Below are positions 8,546-17,575 of a stretch of DNA of 64,000 bases, piece after piece. Position 1 is the stretch's first letter, and each line of letters begins with the position of its first letter. Under the pieces are notes generated by a model, which worked only from the letters and a program-made list of their open reading frames with translations, was not told where the DNA came from and ran no database searches. The translations under genes were made by a program, and so were the position numbers. The stretch spans positions 310,001-374,000 of the forward strand of contig NZ_NESS01000004.1 in assembly GCF_002128425.1 (NCBI RefSeq), in the 5' to 3' direction. Origin of the DNA: Gottfriedia acidiceleris (lineage in GTDB: Bacteria > Bacillota > Bacilli > Bacillales > Bacillaceae_G).

Positions 8546-10738
8546 CTATTTTTCTGCATTTTTATTTTTTAGTTTTGCTAAGGCTTCTGCAAATGGGTTA
8601 TTAAATGGTTCATCATCTTGTTTGTTCTGTTGCTTTAAATATTTTTGAACATCTCGTTTTGAAACTTTACTATTTTTTTCTTTCGAACGTCTATCTTTAA
8701 AAGTAGAAAGTTTTTCTCTATGCCCACATGCACATACAAAAATTTGACCTTCTCCTTCGCCTCTTAGTTCTAAACGTTTGAAGCAATTAGGACATCTCGC
8801 GTTAGTTGACTGTGAAATGGTTTTACGATGACCACATTCCCTGTCCTGACAAACTAACATTTTACCGCGCTTACCATTTACTTCCAACATTAACTTACCG
8901 CAGTCCGGACATTTTGTACTAGTCATGTTATCATGTTTAAATTTTTGTTCAGTTTGTTTTATCTCTTTAACAGCATCTGAAGAAAAACTAATCATTTCAC
9001 TCATAAATATTGACTTAGCTAACTTACCTTTGGAAATGGCTTGAAGCTTCTGCTCCCACTCAGCCGTTAGGGCTGGTGACTTCAAAGCTTCTGGAACAAG
9101 GTTTAATAATTGTTTGCCTTTATTTGTGATGAAAATATCTTTTCCCTTTTTTTCAATTAAAAAGCTACTGAAAAGTTTTTCAATAATATCCGCTCTTGTT
9201 GCAACTGTTCCCAATCCTCCTGTTTCGCCAATCGTCTTCTTTAAATCATTACTATTCCCAGACATAAAATGAACTGGATTTTCCATTGCACTTAATAGTG
9301 TGGCTTCATTAAAGTACGCTGGTGGTTTCGTATACCCTTTGGTTTCAATAACATTAGCTACTTCAATACGCTCATTCTCATTCATAATTGGTAATCTCTG
9401 ATCTTCTGCACTATCAAGATCGTCTTCGTCTTTAAAGACTTCTTTCCAGCCTAGTGATATAACCCTTTTACCTTTCGCAACAAATACCTCATTATCAATT
9501 TCTGCGATAACTTTTTCTTGTTCATAAACGTACGGAGGTAGTAAGACTGCTAAAAATCTTCTTACAATAAGATCATATATTTTAAATTCTTTTGAAGAAA
9601 GTTCACTTATTATAGGTGCCTGTTCTGTCGGTATAATCGCATGGTGATCCGAAACCTTATTATCATCGACAAATGACTTATTTACTTTAATCGGTTGATT
9701 CGTTAACTTCATAATAATTTTTCCATAAGGTTTTATGTTACATGCTAATAAGCGTTCCTTTAATGTATCAACTAAATCCGATGATAAGTATCTAGAATCA
9801 GTTCGTGGATACGTGACAACCTTATGGTGCTCATATAGCTTTTGCATGATGGACAAGGTTTCTTTTGGTGAAAAGTTAAATCTTTTATTCGCTTCTCTTT
9901 GGAGCTCAGTTAAGTCATAAAGCTGTGGAGCAAAAGATTTTTTTTCCGTCGTCGAAACTTCCTTAATCTTTAGCTGTTTTCCTTTTACCGCTCCAATAAT
10001 TGTTTGTAATTCTTCGGACGTTTTAATTTTCTGGTCATTGGACTTACGATTTTGCCACGTAAAGGTTACATTATTTGCTAATACTTGTAACCCGTAATAA
10101 GTTTGCTGCTTAAATTCTTTAATTTCCTTTTCACGCTCTAAAATCATCGAAAGTGTCGGAGTTTGAACCCTACCACATGAAAGTTGAGCATTATGCTTAC
10201 AAGTTAGTGCTCTCGTTGCATTAATCCCTACAATCCAATCTGCCTCAGCTCTTGCTACAGCAGAAAGATATAAATTTTCATATTCCTTACCACTACGTAA
10301 ATTTTCAAAGCCTTTTTTTACCGCCTGATCTGTTGCAGAAGAAATCCACAGTCTTTTAATTGGTTTATTAACCTTTGCCAATTGAAGAATCCATCTTGCA
10401 ACAAGTTCACCTTCTCGTCCTGCATCCGTTGCGATAACGATATCTGAAACATCTTTTCTTAATAATTGAGTTTTGACAGCTTGAAATTGCTTACCTGTCT
10501 TTTTAATAACAACAAGCTTTAATTTCTCTGGAATCATTGGTAAATCTTCTAAATTCCATGACTTATACTTATTATCATATCCCTCTGGATCAGCCAAAGT
10601 CACAAGATGCCCTAACGCCCAAGTCACAATATACTTTTTACCTTCTAAAAAACCATTACCTTTTTGATTGCACCCTAGCACTTTAGCTATATCTCTAGCA
10701 ACTGAAGGCTTTTCCGCTAATACTACAGTTTTGCTCAT
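8546..10738 (-). CDS. topB: DNA topoisomerase III
   Basis: Type IA topoisomerase (730 aa) that decatenates DNA and relaxes negative supercoils. The TOPRIM domain opens with AEKPSVARDIA, and the acidic motif ATDAGREGELVARW lies at residues 103-116. The catalytic tyrosine is Tyr310 in VVTYPRTDSRYL. The C-terminus carries two zinc-ribbon-like modules (CPDCGKLM...CQDRECGH and CPNCFKRLE...CACGH) and a basic tail. An AGGAG site precedes the ATG. It stands alone in transcription. Confidence 0.95.
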   Translation of the reverse strand: MSKTVVLAEKPSVARDIAKVLGCNQKGNGFLEGKKYIVTWALGHLVTLADPEGYDNKYKSWNLEDLPMIPEKLKLVVIKKTGKQFQAVKTQLLRKDVSDIVIATDAGREGELVARWILQLAKVNKPIKRLWISSATDQAVKKGFENLRSGKEYENLYLSAVARAEADWIVGINATRALTCKHNAQLSCGRVQTPTLSMILEREKEIKEFKQQTYYGLQVLANNVTFTWQNRKSNDQKIKTSEELQTIIGAVKGKQLKIKEVSTTEKKSFAPQLYDLTELQREANKRFNFSPKETLSIMQKLYEHHKVVTYPRTDSRYLSSDLVDTLKERLLACNIKPYGKIIMKLTNQPIKVNKSFVDDNKVSDHHAIIPTEQAPIISELSSKEFKIYDLIVRRFLAVLLPPYVYEQEKVIAEIDNEVFVAKGKRVISLGWKEVFKDEDDLDSAEDQRLPIMNENERIEVANVIETKGYTKPPAYFNEATLLSAMENPVHFMSGNSNDLKKTIGETGGLGTVATRADIIEKLFSSFLIEKKGKDIFITNKGKQLLNLVPEALKSPALTAEWEQKLQAISKGKLAKSIFMSEMISFSSDAVKEIKQTEQKFKHDNMTSTKCPDCGKLMLEVNGKRGKMLVCQDRECGHRKTISQSTNARCPNCFKRLELRGEGEGQIFVCACGHREKLSTFKDRRSKEKNSKVSKRDVQKYLKQQNKQDDEPFNNPFAEALAKLKNKNAEK

Positions 10739-10994
10739 ATAATACTCCTTAGCTTATTTTCAATTTTCTTATTAACTAACTTTAACACTTCTACTTATCT
10801 AAATTCAAAATCTAAATTACTTTGGTTCACCAATACTATTCGTCACTCAAAAGAATGCTAGAGTTTATTTTCACATAATTTGTCCACATTTTGCACCCTT
10901 AATCTCGGCTATTAGCTTATATAATAAAAACAATTGAAAATTAAATTAACTATATATTTTTTGTTATTCACATTGGAAAGGAGTAAATATAACC

Positions 10995-11257
10995 ATGTAT
11001 TCTATATTGTTAATTACCCTTATTTCAAGCTGTTTTCTTATATTTATTTTATTATTTCTTAATAGAAAACAATCATTATTTCAATATGTTTTACCATTAA
11101 TTATATCAATCGTAAGCCTCGCTTTAATAATTTTTGGAATTGTAGTAGGAAGGTGGGAAGGGATTGGATTAAGTGCAGTTGGATTGCACTCTTAATTTCA
11201 TCAATTATATGTATTATTGCAGTATCTGTTGTATCTTACGGAAAAAGCCATCATTGA
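10995..11257 (+). pseudogene. YesK-like small membrane protein with a frameshift
   Basis: The ATG at 10995 opens a 66-codon frame with two or three hydrophobic segments and the GRWEGIGLSAVGL motif of YesK-like proteins, ending early at 11193. In the -1 frame, from 11186 (GCA), a further hydrophobic helix continues: ALLISSIICIIAV, then SYGKSHH and a stop at 11255-11257. The two parts together give about 87 residues, near the usual length of the family. A single missing base near 11184-11187 would explain it. There is no homopolymer at the junction. It could be a sequencing error or a real inactivation. Confidence 0.55.
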
Positions 11258-11283
11258 AAAATGCCGACTTTTTCTTTTTTTTG
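11241..11283 (+). terminator. Probable terminator after the YesK-like gene
   Basis: GAAAAAG (11241-11247) and CTTTTTC (11268-11274) form the base of an imperfect hairpin with CAT/ATG pairing inside. A long T-run follows. It overlaps the end of the frameshifted gene. Confidence 0.45.
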
Positions 11284-11378
11284 CAGAAAATTGACGTTTT
11301 ATTTTATGAATAAAACAAAGGAATTTACTCTCTATATGGCAAATTTAGTAATTAATTCCATATATAAGGAGAGAGACC

Positions 11379-12962
11379 ATGATTAATAAGATTGTATCTG
11401 TACTTTTAGGGGTATTTTTATTCCTATTACCCACAGCCAACGCGACTTCTTTTTCACAAAGTTTTAGTGATGATGAGTTATCAAATTATATAGATAATCT
11501 AAATTTAAACACTACTGAAGCCACTTTTGGACAATCTATTGAAATTGGATTAACAACTAAAAAACATTTCGACAATGTAGTTCTTACGTTTAAAAACGGG
11601 ACTAATTTGACGGATGTTTTACTAAAAAATTCATCGTCATCAGATCTTTACTATTCTGGAAAAATAGGGGTTACAGCTTCCTTTACAAAAGGTACTTATC
11701 AACTAAGTTCAATCACGTTAGGTGATCAAACTCTAACTGTTTCAGACCAAAATATTAAATTTATGATTAAAGATTTACCAACTCCGAAAATCAATCCAAT
11801 GACTAATAAATCTACTTCCGTGACAGGAATATTTTTAGAAAAAAGTAGCGTCCAAATTCAGATTAATAATAAATTAGTAAGCACTGTACAAACGGATGCA
11901 AAAGGCAATTTTCAATACAATACTAAACCTCTAAAGGAATTTACTAAAATAAATGCAGTTGGTGTTTCAATTGGATTAAAAAGTAAGACTACTACATCAT
12001 ATGTTTCTGATGTAATCGCACCTTCTATCACTTCTATACCTTCAATCTCAGATCAATCTCAAAGTATATCAGGTAAATCGGAGCCGAATGCTGATGTTCT
12101 CATTTACTTTAACAAGAAAGTATTAGCAAAAGGTAAAGTTAACACAGCAGGAAAGTTTACGATAAAAATGGTGAAGCAAAAGGCAAATACAGTTCTTCAA
12201 GTTGTTGCAGTTGATAAGAGTAAAAATCAAAGTAAACCTGTTACAATTCGTGTGTTAGATCGTACTGCACCTTCAGCACCTACCATCCAAACAGTTAAGG
12301 AAAACGCTACTGTCATTAGTGGAAAAACAGAACCAAATGCTTCCGTTAAACTATATCTAAACGGTAAATATACGGCTAAAACGTCTGCGTTAAAGAATGG
12401 TAGTTATACTTTTAAGGTCAGTAAATTAAAAGTATTTACTCCTATAAAAGTACAATCAATTGACGCAGCTGGAAATCAAAGTAAGCCTTCATCTACCGAG
12501 GCAAAGAGCTCCAAACCACTTTCGAATGGGCAGTTAATTATTGTTAATACAAAAACAAATAAACTTTCTTATTACAATAAAGGAAAACTAGTAAAAACAT
12601 TTAGTGTTGCAACAGGAAAAGCTTCTACACCTACACCTACTGGTAAGTTTAAAATCTTAAATAAGATTAAAAATAGACCTTGGTATAAGGGAAATATTCC
12701 CGGCGGCGCACCAAATAATCCTCTTGGTAAACGATGGATGGGCTTAAGCATGGGTAGCTCTCCTGGAAGCTCATACGGGATACATGGAAACGCTAATGAA
12801 AGTTCAATCGGAAAATCAGTTAGTTCAGGTTGTATCCGAATGCATAACAGTGAAATTCAATGGTTATTCGATCAATTAAATGTTGGAACGACAGTTATTA
12901 TTGCAAAATCTTCTAATACAAATGGGCAAATTGCTCACTCATATGGTATTTCCATCGTATAA
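11379..12962 (+). CDS. L,D-transpeptidase (YkuD) with bacterial Ig-like domains
   Basis: Secreted cell-wall enzyme (527 aa) predicted to form or edit peptidoglycan cross-links. A signal peptide covers about residues 1-23 (hydrophobic, ending ATANA-like). A unique N-terminal region follows, then at least two Ig-like repeats (about 210-290 and 300-375). Each repeat has SGKSEPNADV or SGKTEPNASV and a VDKSKNQSKP or IDAAGNQSKP end, so they are internal duplications of one another. The YkuD domain (about 385-505) has HGN and SSGCIRM with catalytic Cys485. A GGAGAGAG site precedes the ATG. The Ig repeats probably bind the wall or act as a spacer. Confidence 0.9.
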   Translation: MINKIVSVLLGVFLFLLPTANATSFSQSFSDDELSNYIDNLNLNTTEATFGQSIEIGLTTKKHFDNVVLTFKNGTNLTDVLLKNSSSSDLYYSGKIGVTASFTKGTYQLSSITLGDQTLTVSDQNIKFMIKDLPTPKINPMTNKSTSVTGIFLEKSSVQIQINNKLVSTVQTDAKGNFQYNTKPLKEFTKINAVGVSIGLKSKTTTSYVSDVIAPSITSIPSISDQSQSISGKSEPNADVLIYFNKKVLAKGKVNTAGKFTIKMVKQKANTVLQVVAVDKSKNQSKPVTIRVLDRTAPSAPTIQTVKENATVISGKTEPNASVKLYLNGKYTAKTSALKNGSYTFKVSKLKVFTPIKVQSIDAAGNQSKPSSTEAKSSKPLSNGQLIIVNTKTNKLSYYNKGKLVKTFSVATGKASTPTPTGKFKILNKIKNRPWYKGNIPGGAPNNPLGKRWMGLSMGSSPGSSYGIHGNANESSIGKSVSSGCIRMHNSEIQWLFDQLNVGTTVIIAKSSNTNGQIAHSYGISIV

Positions 12963-12988
12963 AAGCAAACCAATTATGGTTTGCTTTT
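12961..12988 (+). terminator. Terminator of the L,D-transpeptidase gene
   Basis: AAAAGCAAACC (12961-12971) and GGTTTGCTTTT (12978-12988) form a perfect 11-bp stem with a 6-nt loop, followed by T. The stem starts at the stop codon. Confidence 0.9.
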
Positions 12989-13093
12989 TTTATAGTTTAA
13001 TAGACTGCTATCTTTATTTCTCATAGCATTCTTTTCATTTTTCACTGATAATATTTAGTAAAAAGGAAATAGTTAGAAAGGGGTAATTTTATT

Positions 13094-13729
13094 TTGAAGA
13101 GGTATCTACCTATATTTATTTTGTTTTTTAGTATTCTCTATATCTTTTTTATTCCTTCAGAGCCAGTAAGCATAAAAATACTAGTTAAGTTAATCCCAAT
13201 GTTGTTGATTATTAGTTATGCCTTTTCACAAACTCCTTATCAATCAACTAAATATCGCACGCTAATACTTATAGGTCTTATTTTTTGTATGGTTGGTGAC
13301 GGTACATTAATATGGTTTGTAATCGGTTTAAGTGCATTTCTAATTGGGCATTTGTTTTACTCTGCCGGTTTTATATCTGGATGGAAATTTTCAATTTATC
13401 GCGTACTAGCGATCATTCCAATTGCAATTTATGCGTTTTTTCTATGCTCTAATTTAGTAAACTCTTTAAACGAAAGTGGAAAAGATAACTTAGTTATTCC
13501 GGTAATTGCATATTCAGTTGCAATTTCAATGATGGTATTTACAGCGGTAATGACTGGAAATAAATGGGCCATTTTAGGGAGTCTATTATTCATCATTTCA
13601 GATTCTATATTATCGTGGGACCTGTTTGTAGAAAGCATTAAATATGGTCATGAATTGATTATGATTACCTATTACTCAGCACAGTTTTTAATTGCTAAAA
13701 GCATTTTAAATTTAAAGAGAACTGCGTAA
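13094..13729 (+). CDS. YhhN/lysoplasmalogenase family membrane protein
   Basis: Integral membrane protein (211 aa, seven or eight transmembrane segments) of the YhhN family, related to lysoplasmalogenase TMEM86B. Recognisable parts are the FCMVGDGTLIW and GHLFYSAGF segments and SDSILSWDLF near the C-terminus, which carry the conserved acidic residues. It begins with TTG at 13094, after an AAAGGGG site. Whether it cleaves lysoplasmalogens here is not known, since many Bacillus do not make plasmalogens. Confidence 0.75.
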   Translation: MKRYLPIFILFFSILYIFFIPSEPVSIKILVKLIPMLLIISYAFSQTPYQSTKYRTLILIGLIFCMVGDGTLIWFVIGLSAFLIGHLFYSAGFISGWKFSIYRVLAIIPIAIYAFFLCSNLVNSLNESGKDNLVIPVIAYSVAISMMVFTAVMTGNKWAILGSLLFIISDSILSWDLFVESIKYGHELIMITYYSAQFLIAKSILNLKRTA

Positions 13730-13748
13730 TATTTTACTTTCAATCAAC

Positions 13749-13780
13749 GAAAGAACTACAATATAGGTGTAGCTTCTTTT
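13749..13780 (+). terminator. Terminator of the YhhN gene
   Basis: GAAAGAACTACA (13749-13760) and TGTAGCTTCTTTT (13768-13780) pair with one bulge around a short loop and end in T. Confidence 0.6.
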
Positions 13781-13846
13781 CACTAAAAATAAAAAATGAA
13801 AGCGCATTATCTACGGATTATGAAATGTAAAAAAGGAGATTTTCAT

Positions 13847-15085
13847 ATGAAAAATGAGTTAATTAATCGTTTAATTAGTTATGCAAAAGTTGATACACAA
13901 TCAAATGCAAGTAGTGAAACATGCCCTTCTACACCTGGCCAATTAACTTTGGGCCGCATGTTAGTTAGTGAGTTAAATAAAATTGGATTAGTTGACGTAA
14001 CAATGGATGACAACGGTTATGTAATGGCTACGCTTCCAGCAAATTCCGACAAAGATATTCCGACAATTGGATTTTTAGCACATTTAGACACAGCGACAGA
14101 CTTTACTGGAAAAAATGTTAATCCTAGGTTAGTTGAAAATTACGACGGAAATGACATCGTTTTAAATGAAAGTTTAAACGTTGTATTATCTCCAAGTCAT
14201 TCACCGGAGCTTAGTAAATATATAGGTCACACATTAATGACAACTGATGGGACGACATTACTTGGTGCAGATAATAAGGCTGGAATCGCCGAAATTATGA
14301 CTGCGATGGAGTATTTAGTTCAACATCCAGAAATCAAACACGGCAAAATCAGAGTCGCTTTCACACCGGATGAAGAGATCGGTAGAGGTCCACATAAATT
14401 TGATGTAAAGGCATTCGATGCTAAATATGCTTACACAATGGACGGCGGTCCACTTGGAGAGCTTCAATATGAGAGCTTTAATGCTGCAGGTGCACAGATT
14501 ACAGTAAAAGGTAAAAATGTACACCCAGGTACTGCTAAAGGTAAAATGATAAATTCTATGAAAATTGCCATGGAAATAAATAATTTATTACCTGTTGAAG
14601 AAGCGCCAGAATCAACTGAAGGTTACGAAGGCTTTTATCATCTAGTATCAATTGAAGGTGATGTAGAGTTAACAAAAATGCACTACATTATTAGAGATCA
14701 TGATAAAACGAAATTTGCTAATCGAAAAGAGACATTAACGAATATTGTAAATCGTTTAAAAGAAACACATGGTGAAAACAGCATAATTTTAGAGTTAAAA
14801 GACCAGTACTATAACATGGGTGAGAAAATCTTACCTGTTAAAGAAGTTGTTGATATTGCTCACGAAGCAATGACGAACCTTGAAATTACACCAATTGTCG
14901 AACCAATTCGTGGTGGTACAGATGGTTCACAGCTTTCTTATATGGGACTACCTACTCCAAATATTTTTACAGGTGGAGAAAACTACCACGGTAAATTTGA
15001 ATACATCTCAATCGACAATATGATGAAAGCAACAAATGTTATGATTGAAGTTATCAAATTATATGAACAAAAAGCTTCTAAGTAA
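13847..15085 (+). CDS. pepT: Peptidase T (tripeptide aminopeptidase)
   Basis: Cytosolic M20 zinc peptidase (412 aa) that removes the N-terminal residue of tripeptides. Metal-binding segments are visible: [28 protein letters not shown] and [19 protein letters not shown] near the C-terminus is a further signature. The open frame extends upstream to 13796, but AAAAAGGAGA lies just before the ATG at 13847, and [12 protein letters not shown] fits the family N-terminus, so that start is chosen. It is followed directly by a strong terminator. Confidence 0.95.
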   Translation: MKNELINRLISYAKVDTQSNASSETCPSTPGQLTLGRMLVSELNKIGLVDVTMDDNGYVMATLPANSDKDIPTIGFLAHLDTATDFTGKNVNPRLVENYDGNDIVLNESLNVVLSPSHSPELSKYIGHTLMTTDGTTLLGADNKAGIAEIMTAMEYLVQHPEIKHGKIRVAFTPDEEIGRGPHKFDVKAFDAKYAYTMDGGPLGELQYESFNAAGAQITVKGKNVHPGTAKGKMINSMKIAMEINNLLPVEEAPESTEGYEGFYHLVSIEGDVELTKMHYIIRDHDKTKFANRKETLTNIVNRLKETHGENSIILELKDQYYNMGEKILPVKEVVDIAHEAMTNLEITPIVEPIRGGTDGSQLSYMGLPTPNIFTGGENYHGKFEYISIDNMMKATNVMIEVIKLYEQKASK

Positions 15086-15097
15086 ATAACGAAAGGA

Positions 15098-15142
15098 CTG
15101 ACCCAAAAAGTTGTTGAAAAATGACTTTTTGGGTCAGTTTTT
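15098..15142 (+). terminator. Strong terminator of pepT
   Basis: CTGACCCAAAAAGT (15098-15111) and ACTTTTTGGGTCAG (15124-15137) form a perfect 14-bp stem followed by TTTTTG. Confidence 0.9.
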
Positions 15143-15264
15143 GATTTTTATTAAAGTTTTTGGAAATGCATTCGATTATTTGTCAAAAATACCAGTTCCA
15201 CGTCGGTTTTTATTTTTCGATATTTTCATGAATCCAAAAGAACGAATTTCTTATTTTTATGCTA

Positions 15265-15299
15265 AAAAAGGGGTGCCCCACTTTTTGGACACCCTTTTT
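15265..15299 (-). terminator. Terminator of the RlmI-type methyltransferase gene
   Basis: AAAAAGGGGTG (15265-15275) pairs with CACCCTTTTT (15290-15299) with one bulged base. On the minus strand it ends in a T-run. About 120 bases without a supported gene lie between this and the pepT terminator. Confidence 0.8.
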
Positions 15300-15301
15300 C
15301 C

Positions 15302-16510
15302 TTATTTAATCTTACGAATAAATACAACCTTTAAATAGTTACCTTCTTTAAACTGTTTAATTGTTTTAAAATCATTAGGAAGACTGAATTCTTCCATTAA
15401 TTTATATTGCCCGCCTAATTCTTTAAACGCTGTATCAATAAACCCTTTAAATTTATTCATTCCAAAAGTACTACAATTCGTCGATGCAACAATTACACCA
15501 TCATTTTCTGTAATCGTAATTGCTTCTTTCAACAGGTTTTTATAGTCCTTTTCGGCACTAAATGTATGTTTTTTAGATCTTGCAAAGCTTGGTGGATCTA
15601 ATATAACCATATCAAATGATAGGTTCTTTTTAACTGCATATTTAAAATAATGAAAAACATCCTCAACAATAATGCTTTGAGTAGCAGGATCGATTCCATT
15701 AATTTTAAATTGTTCTTTTGTTTTATCTAAGCTTCGATTTGCTAAGTCAACACTTGTTGTCTTACTTGCCCCTCCGACTGCTGCAAAGACAGAGAATGCG
15801 CCTGTATAAGAGAAAGTATTTAAAACTGTTTTCTGGTAAGCATATTTATCTCGAATTAGTTTTCTAACTTCACGTTGATCTAAGAAGACACCTACCATTG
15901 CTCCATCATTTAAATATATAGCAAAATTAACGCCGTTTTCCTTTACGATAATAGGAAATTGACCTCTTTCCCCCATCACATAGTCATCTTCCTCAATATA
16001 CTGACCTTTTGTATCAAAACGCTTTTTCTGATAAATCCCTTTGAATTCGACAATATTTTTTAATGATTGAATAACCCAATCTTTGAATTGGTAAATCCCT
16101 TCGCTATACCAACTAATCAAATAAAATCCTTCAAAAAAATCAATCGTTAACCCGCCAATACCATCGCCCTCTCCATTAAATACTCTAAACGCTGTCGTAT
16201 CAGAGCTATTATAAAGCTGTTGGCGGTTTTCGATTGCTTGTTTAATTTTATCTTCAAAGAACCCAGCGTCAATATTTTCATGTTCCTTTAAGCTAAGGAT
16301 CCAACCTAAGCCCTTATTTTGCTTTCCATAGTAACCCTTTCCAATAAAACCATTACGTTCATCCACTAGTTTAATGGGTGTACCCTCAATTTTTAAATCC
16401 TTACTATTCAATATCGAATCTTTTGAAATTAATGGATACCCGTTTTTATAATCTCTTACAAATTTTTGTTTAATTTTAAGATTCATTTCTTTATCCATAA
16501 GCCCATCCAT
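15302..16510 (-). CDS. Class I rRNA cytosine-5 methyltransferase, RlmI/YwbD-like
   Basis: SAM-dependent methyltransferase (402 aa) with a PUA-like N-terminal part (about 1-80), an EEHE middle domain, and a Rossmann domain from about 220. Diagnostic segments are DQREVRKLI, NTFSYTGAFSVFAAVGGA (SAM site) and VILDPPSFARSKK, followed by ASTNCSTF with the conserved cysteine of the RlmI (23S m5C1962) group. The start at 16510 has a weak AAAGTGA site; a second in-frame ATG lies at 16498. Gene alone, convergent with pepT. Confidence 0.85.
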   Translation of the reverse strand: MDGLMDKEMNLKIKQKFVRDYKNGYPLISKDSILNSKDLKIEGTPIKLVDERNGFIGKGYYGKQNKGLGWILSLKEHENIDAGFFEDKIKQAIENRQQLYNSSDTTAFRVFNGEGDGIGGLTIDFFEGFYLISWYSEGIYQFKDWVIQSLKNIVEFKGIYQKKRFDTKGQYIEEDDYVMGERGQFPIIVKENGVNFAIYLNDGAMVGVFLDQREVRKLIRDKYAYQKTVLNTFSYTGAFSVFAAVGGASKTTSVDLANRSLDKTKEQFKINGIDPATQSIIVEDVFHYFKYAVKKNLSFDMVILDPPSFARSKKHTFSAEKDYKNLLKEAITITENDGVIVASTNCSTFGMNKFKGFIDTAFKELGGQYKLMEEFSLPNDFKTIKQFKEGNYLKVVFIRKIK

Positions 16511-16557
16511 TCACTTTCTTTTTACTCATTATTTCCACATTTTTTATATTGTGACCC

Positions 16558-16663
16558 TTTTAGATAAAATTGTTAATTTGAGTAATATTCTTTATTTTTC
16601 TTAGAAACACTACAAAACCGTAGAGTTTTAATATCCAGATAAGTATTGCAAATTTTATCTAAA
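16558..16663. repeat. Widely spaced inverted repeat in an intergenic region
   Basis: The region 16511-16795 has no supported gene. It holds TTTAGATAAAATTG at 16558-16571 and its near-complement CAAATTTTATCTAAA at 16649-16663, about 77 bases apart, enclosing a short CTACAAAACCGTAGAG hairpin. The role is unknown; AT-rich composition makes chance pairing possible. Confidence 0.35.
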
Positions 16664-16795
16664 AAACATAAGTGTAGATTTAGTCTACTCGTTTTCTTAT
16701 TTTAATAATGAGTTATATTTATTTTCTTTATAAGCTTGATTAAGCATAGTATACACTTGAATGAATAGCAATTTTAAGCTAAGAAAAAATAAAAA

Positions 16796-16819
16796 AACCT
16801 TATCCAATTGAATAAGGTT
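16796..16819 (-). terminator. Terminator of the tre operon
   Basis: AACCTTAT (16796-16803) and ATAAGGTT (16812-16819) flank an 8-nt loop, with a seven-T run on the minus strand, just after treR. Confidence 0.8.
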
Positions 16820-16826
16820 CTTTATA

Positions 16827-17561
16827 TCATTCGTTAACCTGTTGAATTCTTCTAGCAAAATCGACAAATTTGAACTTATCAGGGCGATGTCTAGACTGAC
16901 CGTATTGTAATAGAGAACCATCGTCTAAGTATACGAAAGTATTTACAACTACTACCATATCATAGCCATCTAAATCTAAATATTTTTGGTCATCTTCAGT
17001 ACTAGCTTGTACAACAATTTCTTTTTTTGCAAAGCCAATATTTAAGTGTAGTGTATTTTCTATATAGTCAAAAATTGACCCTTCGCAGATCGACCTTGAA
17101 AGCTTTTCGACATATGCACTATTGTAGTACTCTTTGTCTAAAATAATTTTTTTCCCATCGATTTTTCTAGCTCTAACTACTTTCCAAATCGCCGTTTGGT
17201 CATCTATTTCTAATTGTTCGCTTATAAATTTACTAGGTCTCTTCTTTTCAAGAATTTCTACAATCGTTTCTGCTTCTCTACCGATTTGATTTGATAATTC
17301 TTTAAAACTAATTAAACCTGTTACCGGGAAATTTAATTTAGCAGTGTCTAAAATAAAGGAACCTTTACCTTTGACTTTATTAATATAACCGTTTTGCTCA
17401 AGCATTTGTAATGATTTTCTAATTGTATCTCTAGAAACACCGAATTGCTCCATTAATGACTTTTCAGAAGGGATTTTACTACCAACAGTAAAAGCCCCTT
17501 TTTCAATCTGTTCAATTAACTTATGATAGATTGAAATATACTTTGCGTTCATTTTCATCAC
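16827..17561 (-). CDS. treR: Trehalose operon repressor, GntR/UTRA family
   Basis: DNA-binding repressor (244 aa) expected to respond to trehalose-6-phosphate. The winged helix-turn-helix covers about residues 5-75 (KIPSEKSLMEQFGVSRDTIRK), and the UTRA ligand domain covers about 90-235. It is the last gene of treP-treA-treR; 14 bases separate it from treA. The paired palindromes before treP (20793-20839) are its likely target. Confidence 0.93.
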   Translation of the reverse strand: MMKMNAKYISIYHKLIEQIEKGAFTVGSKIPSEKSLMEQFGVSRDTIRKSLQMLEQNGYINKVKGKGSFILDTAKLNFPVTGLISFKELSNQIGREAETIVEILEKKRPSKFISEQLEIDDQTAIWKVVRARKIDGKKIILDKEYYNSAYVEKLSRSICEGSIFDYIENTLHLNIGFAKKEIVVQASTEDDQKYLDLDGYDMVVVVNTFVYLDDGSLLQYGQSRHRPDKFKFVDFARRIQQVNE

Positions 17562-17575
17562 CTAAAAAAATTTTA

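Noticed and set aside
13797-13810. cre-like TGAAAGCGCATTAT before pepT
   Set aside because: Too many mismatches at conserved positions to be called a cre.
13796-13846. Longer start of pepT
   Set aside because: The extra 17 residues have no ribosome site, while a strong one precedes the ATG at 13847.
15111-15338. 75-codon frame between pepT and the methyltransferase gene
   Set aside because: It starts inside the pepT terminator loop, runs through a second terminator and overlaps the convergent gene. No ribosome site precedes it.
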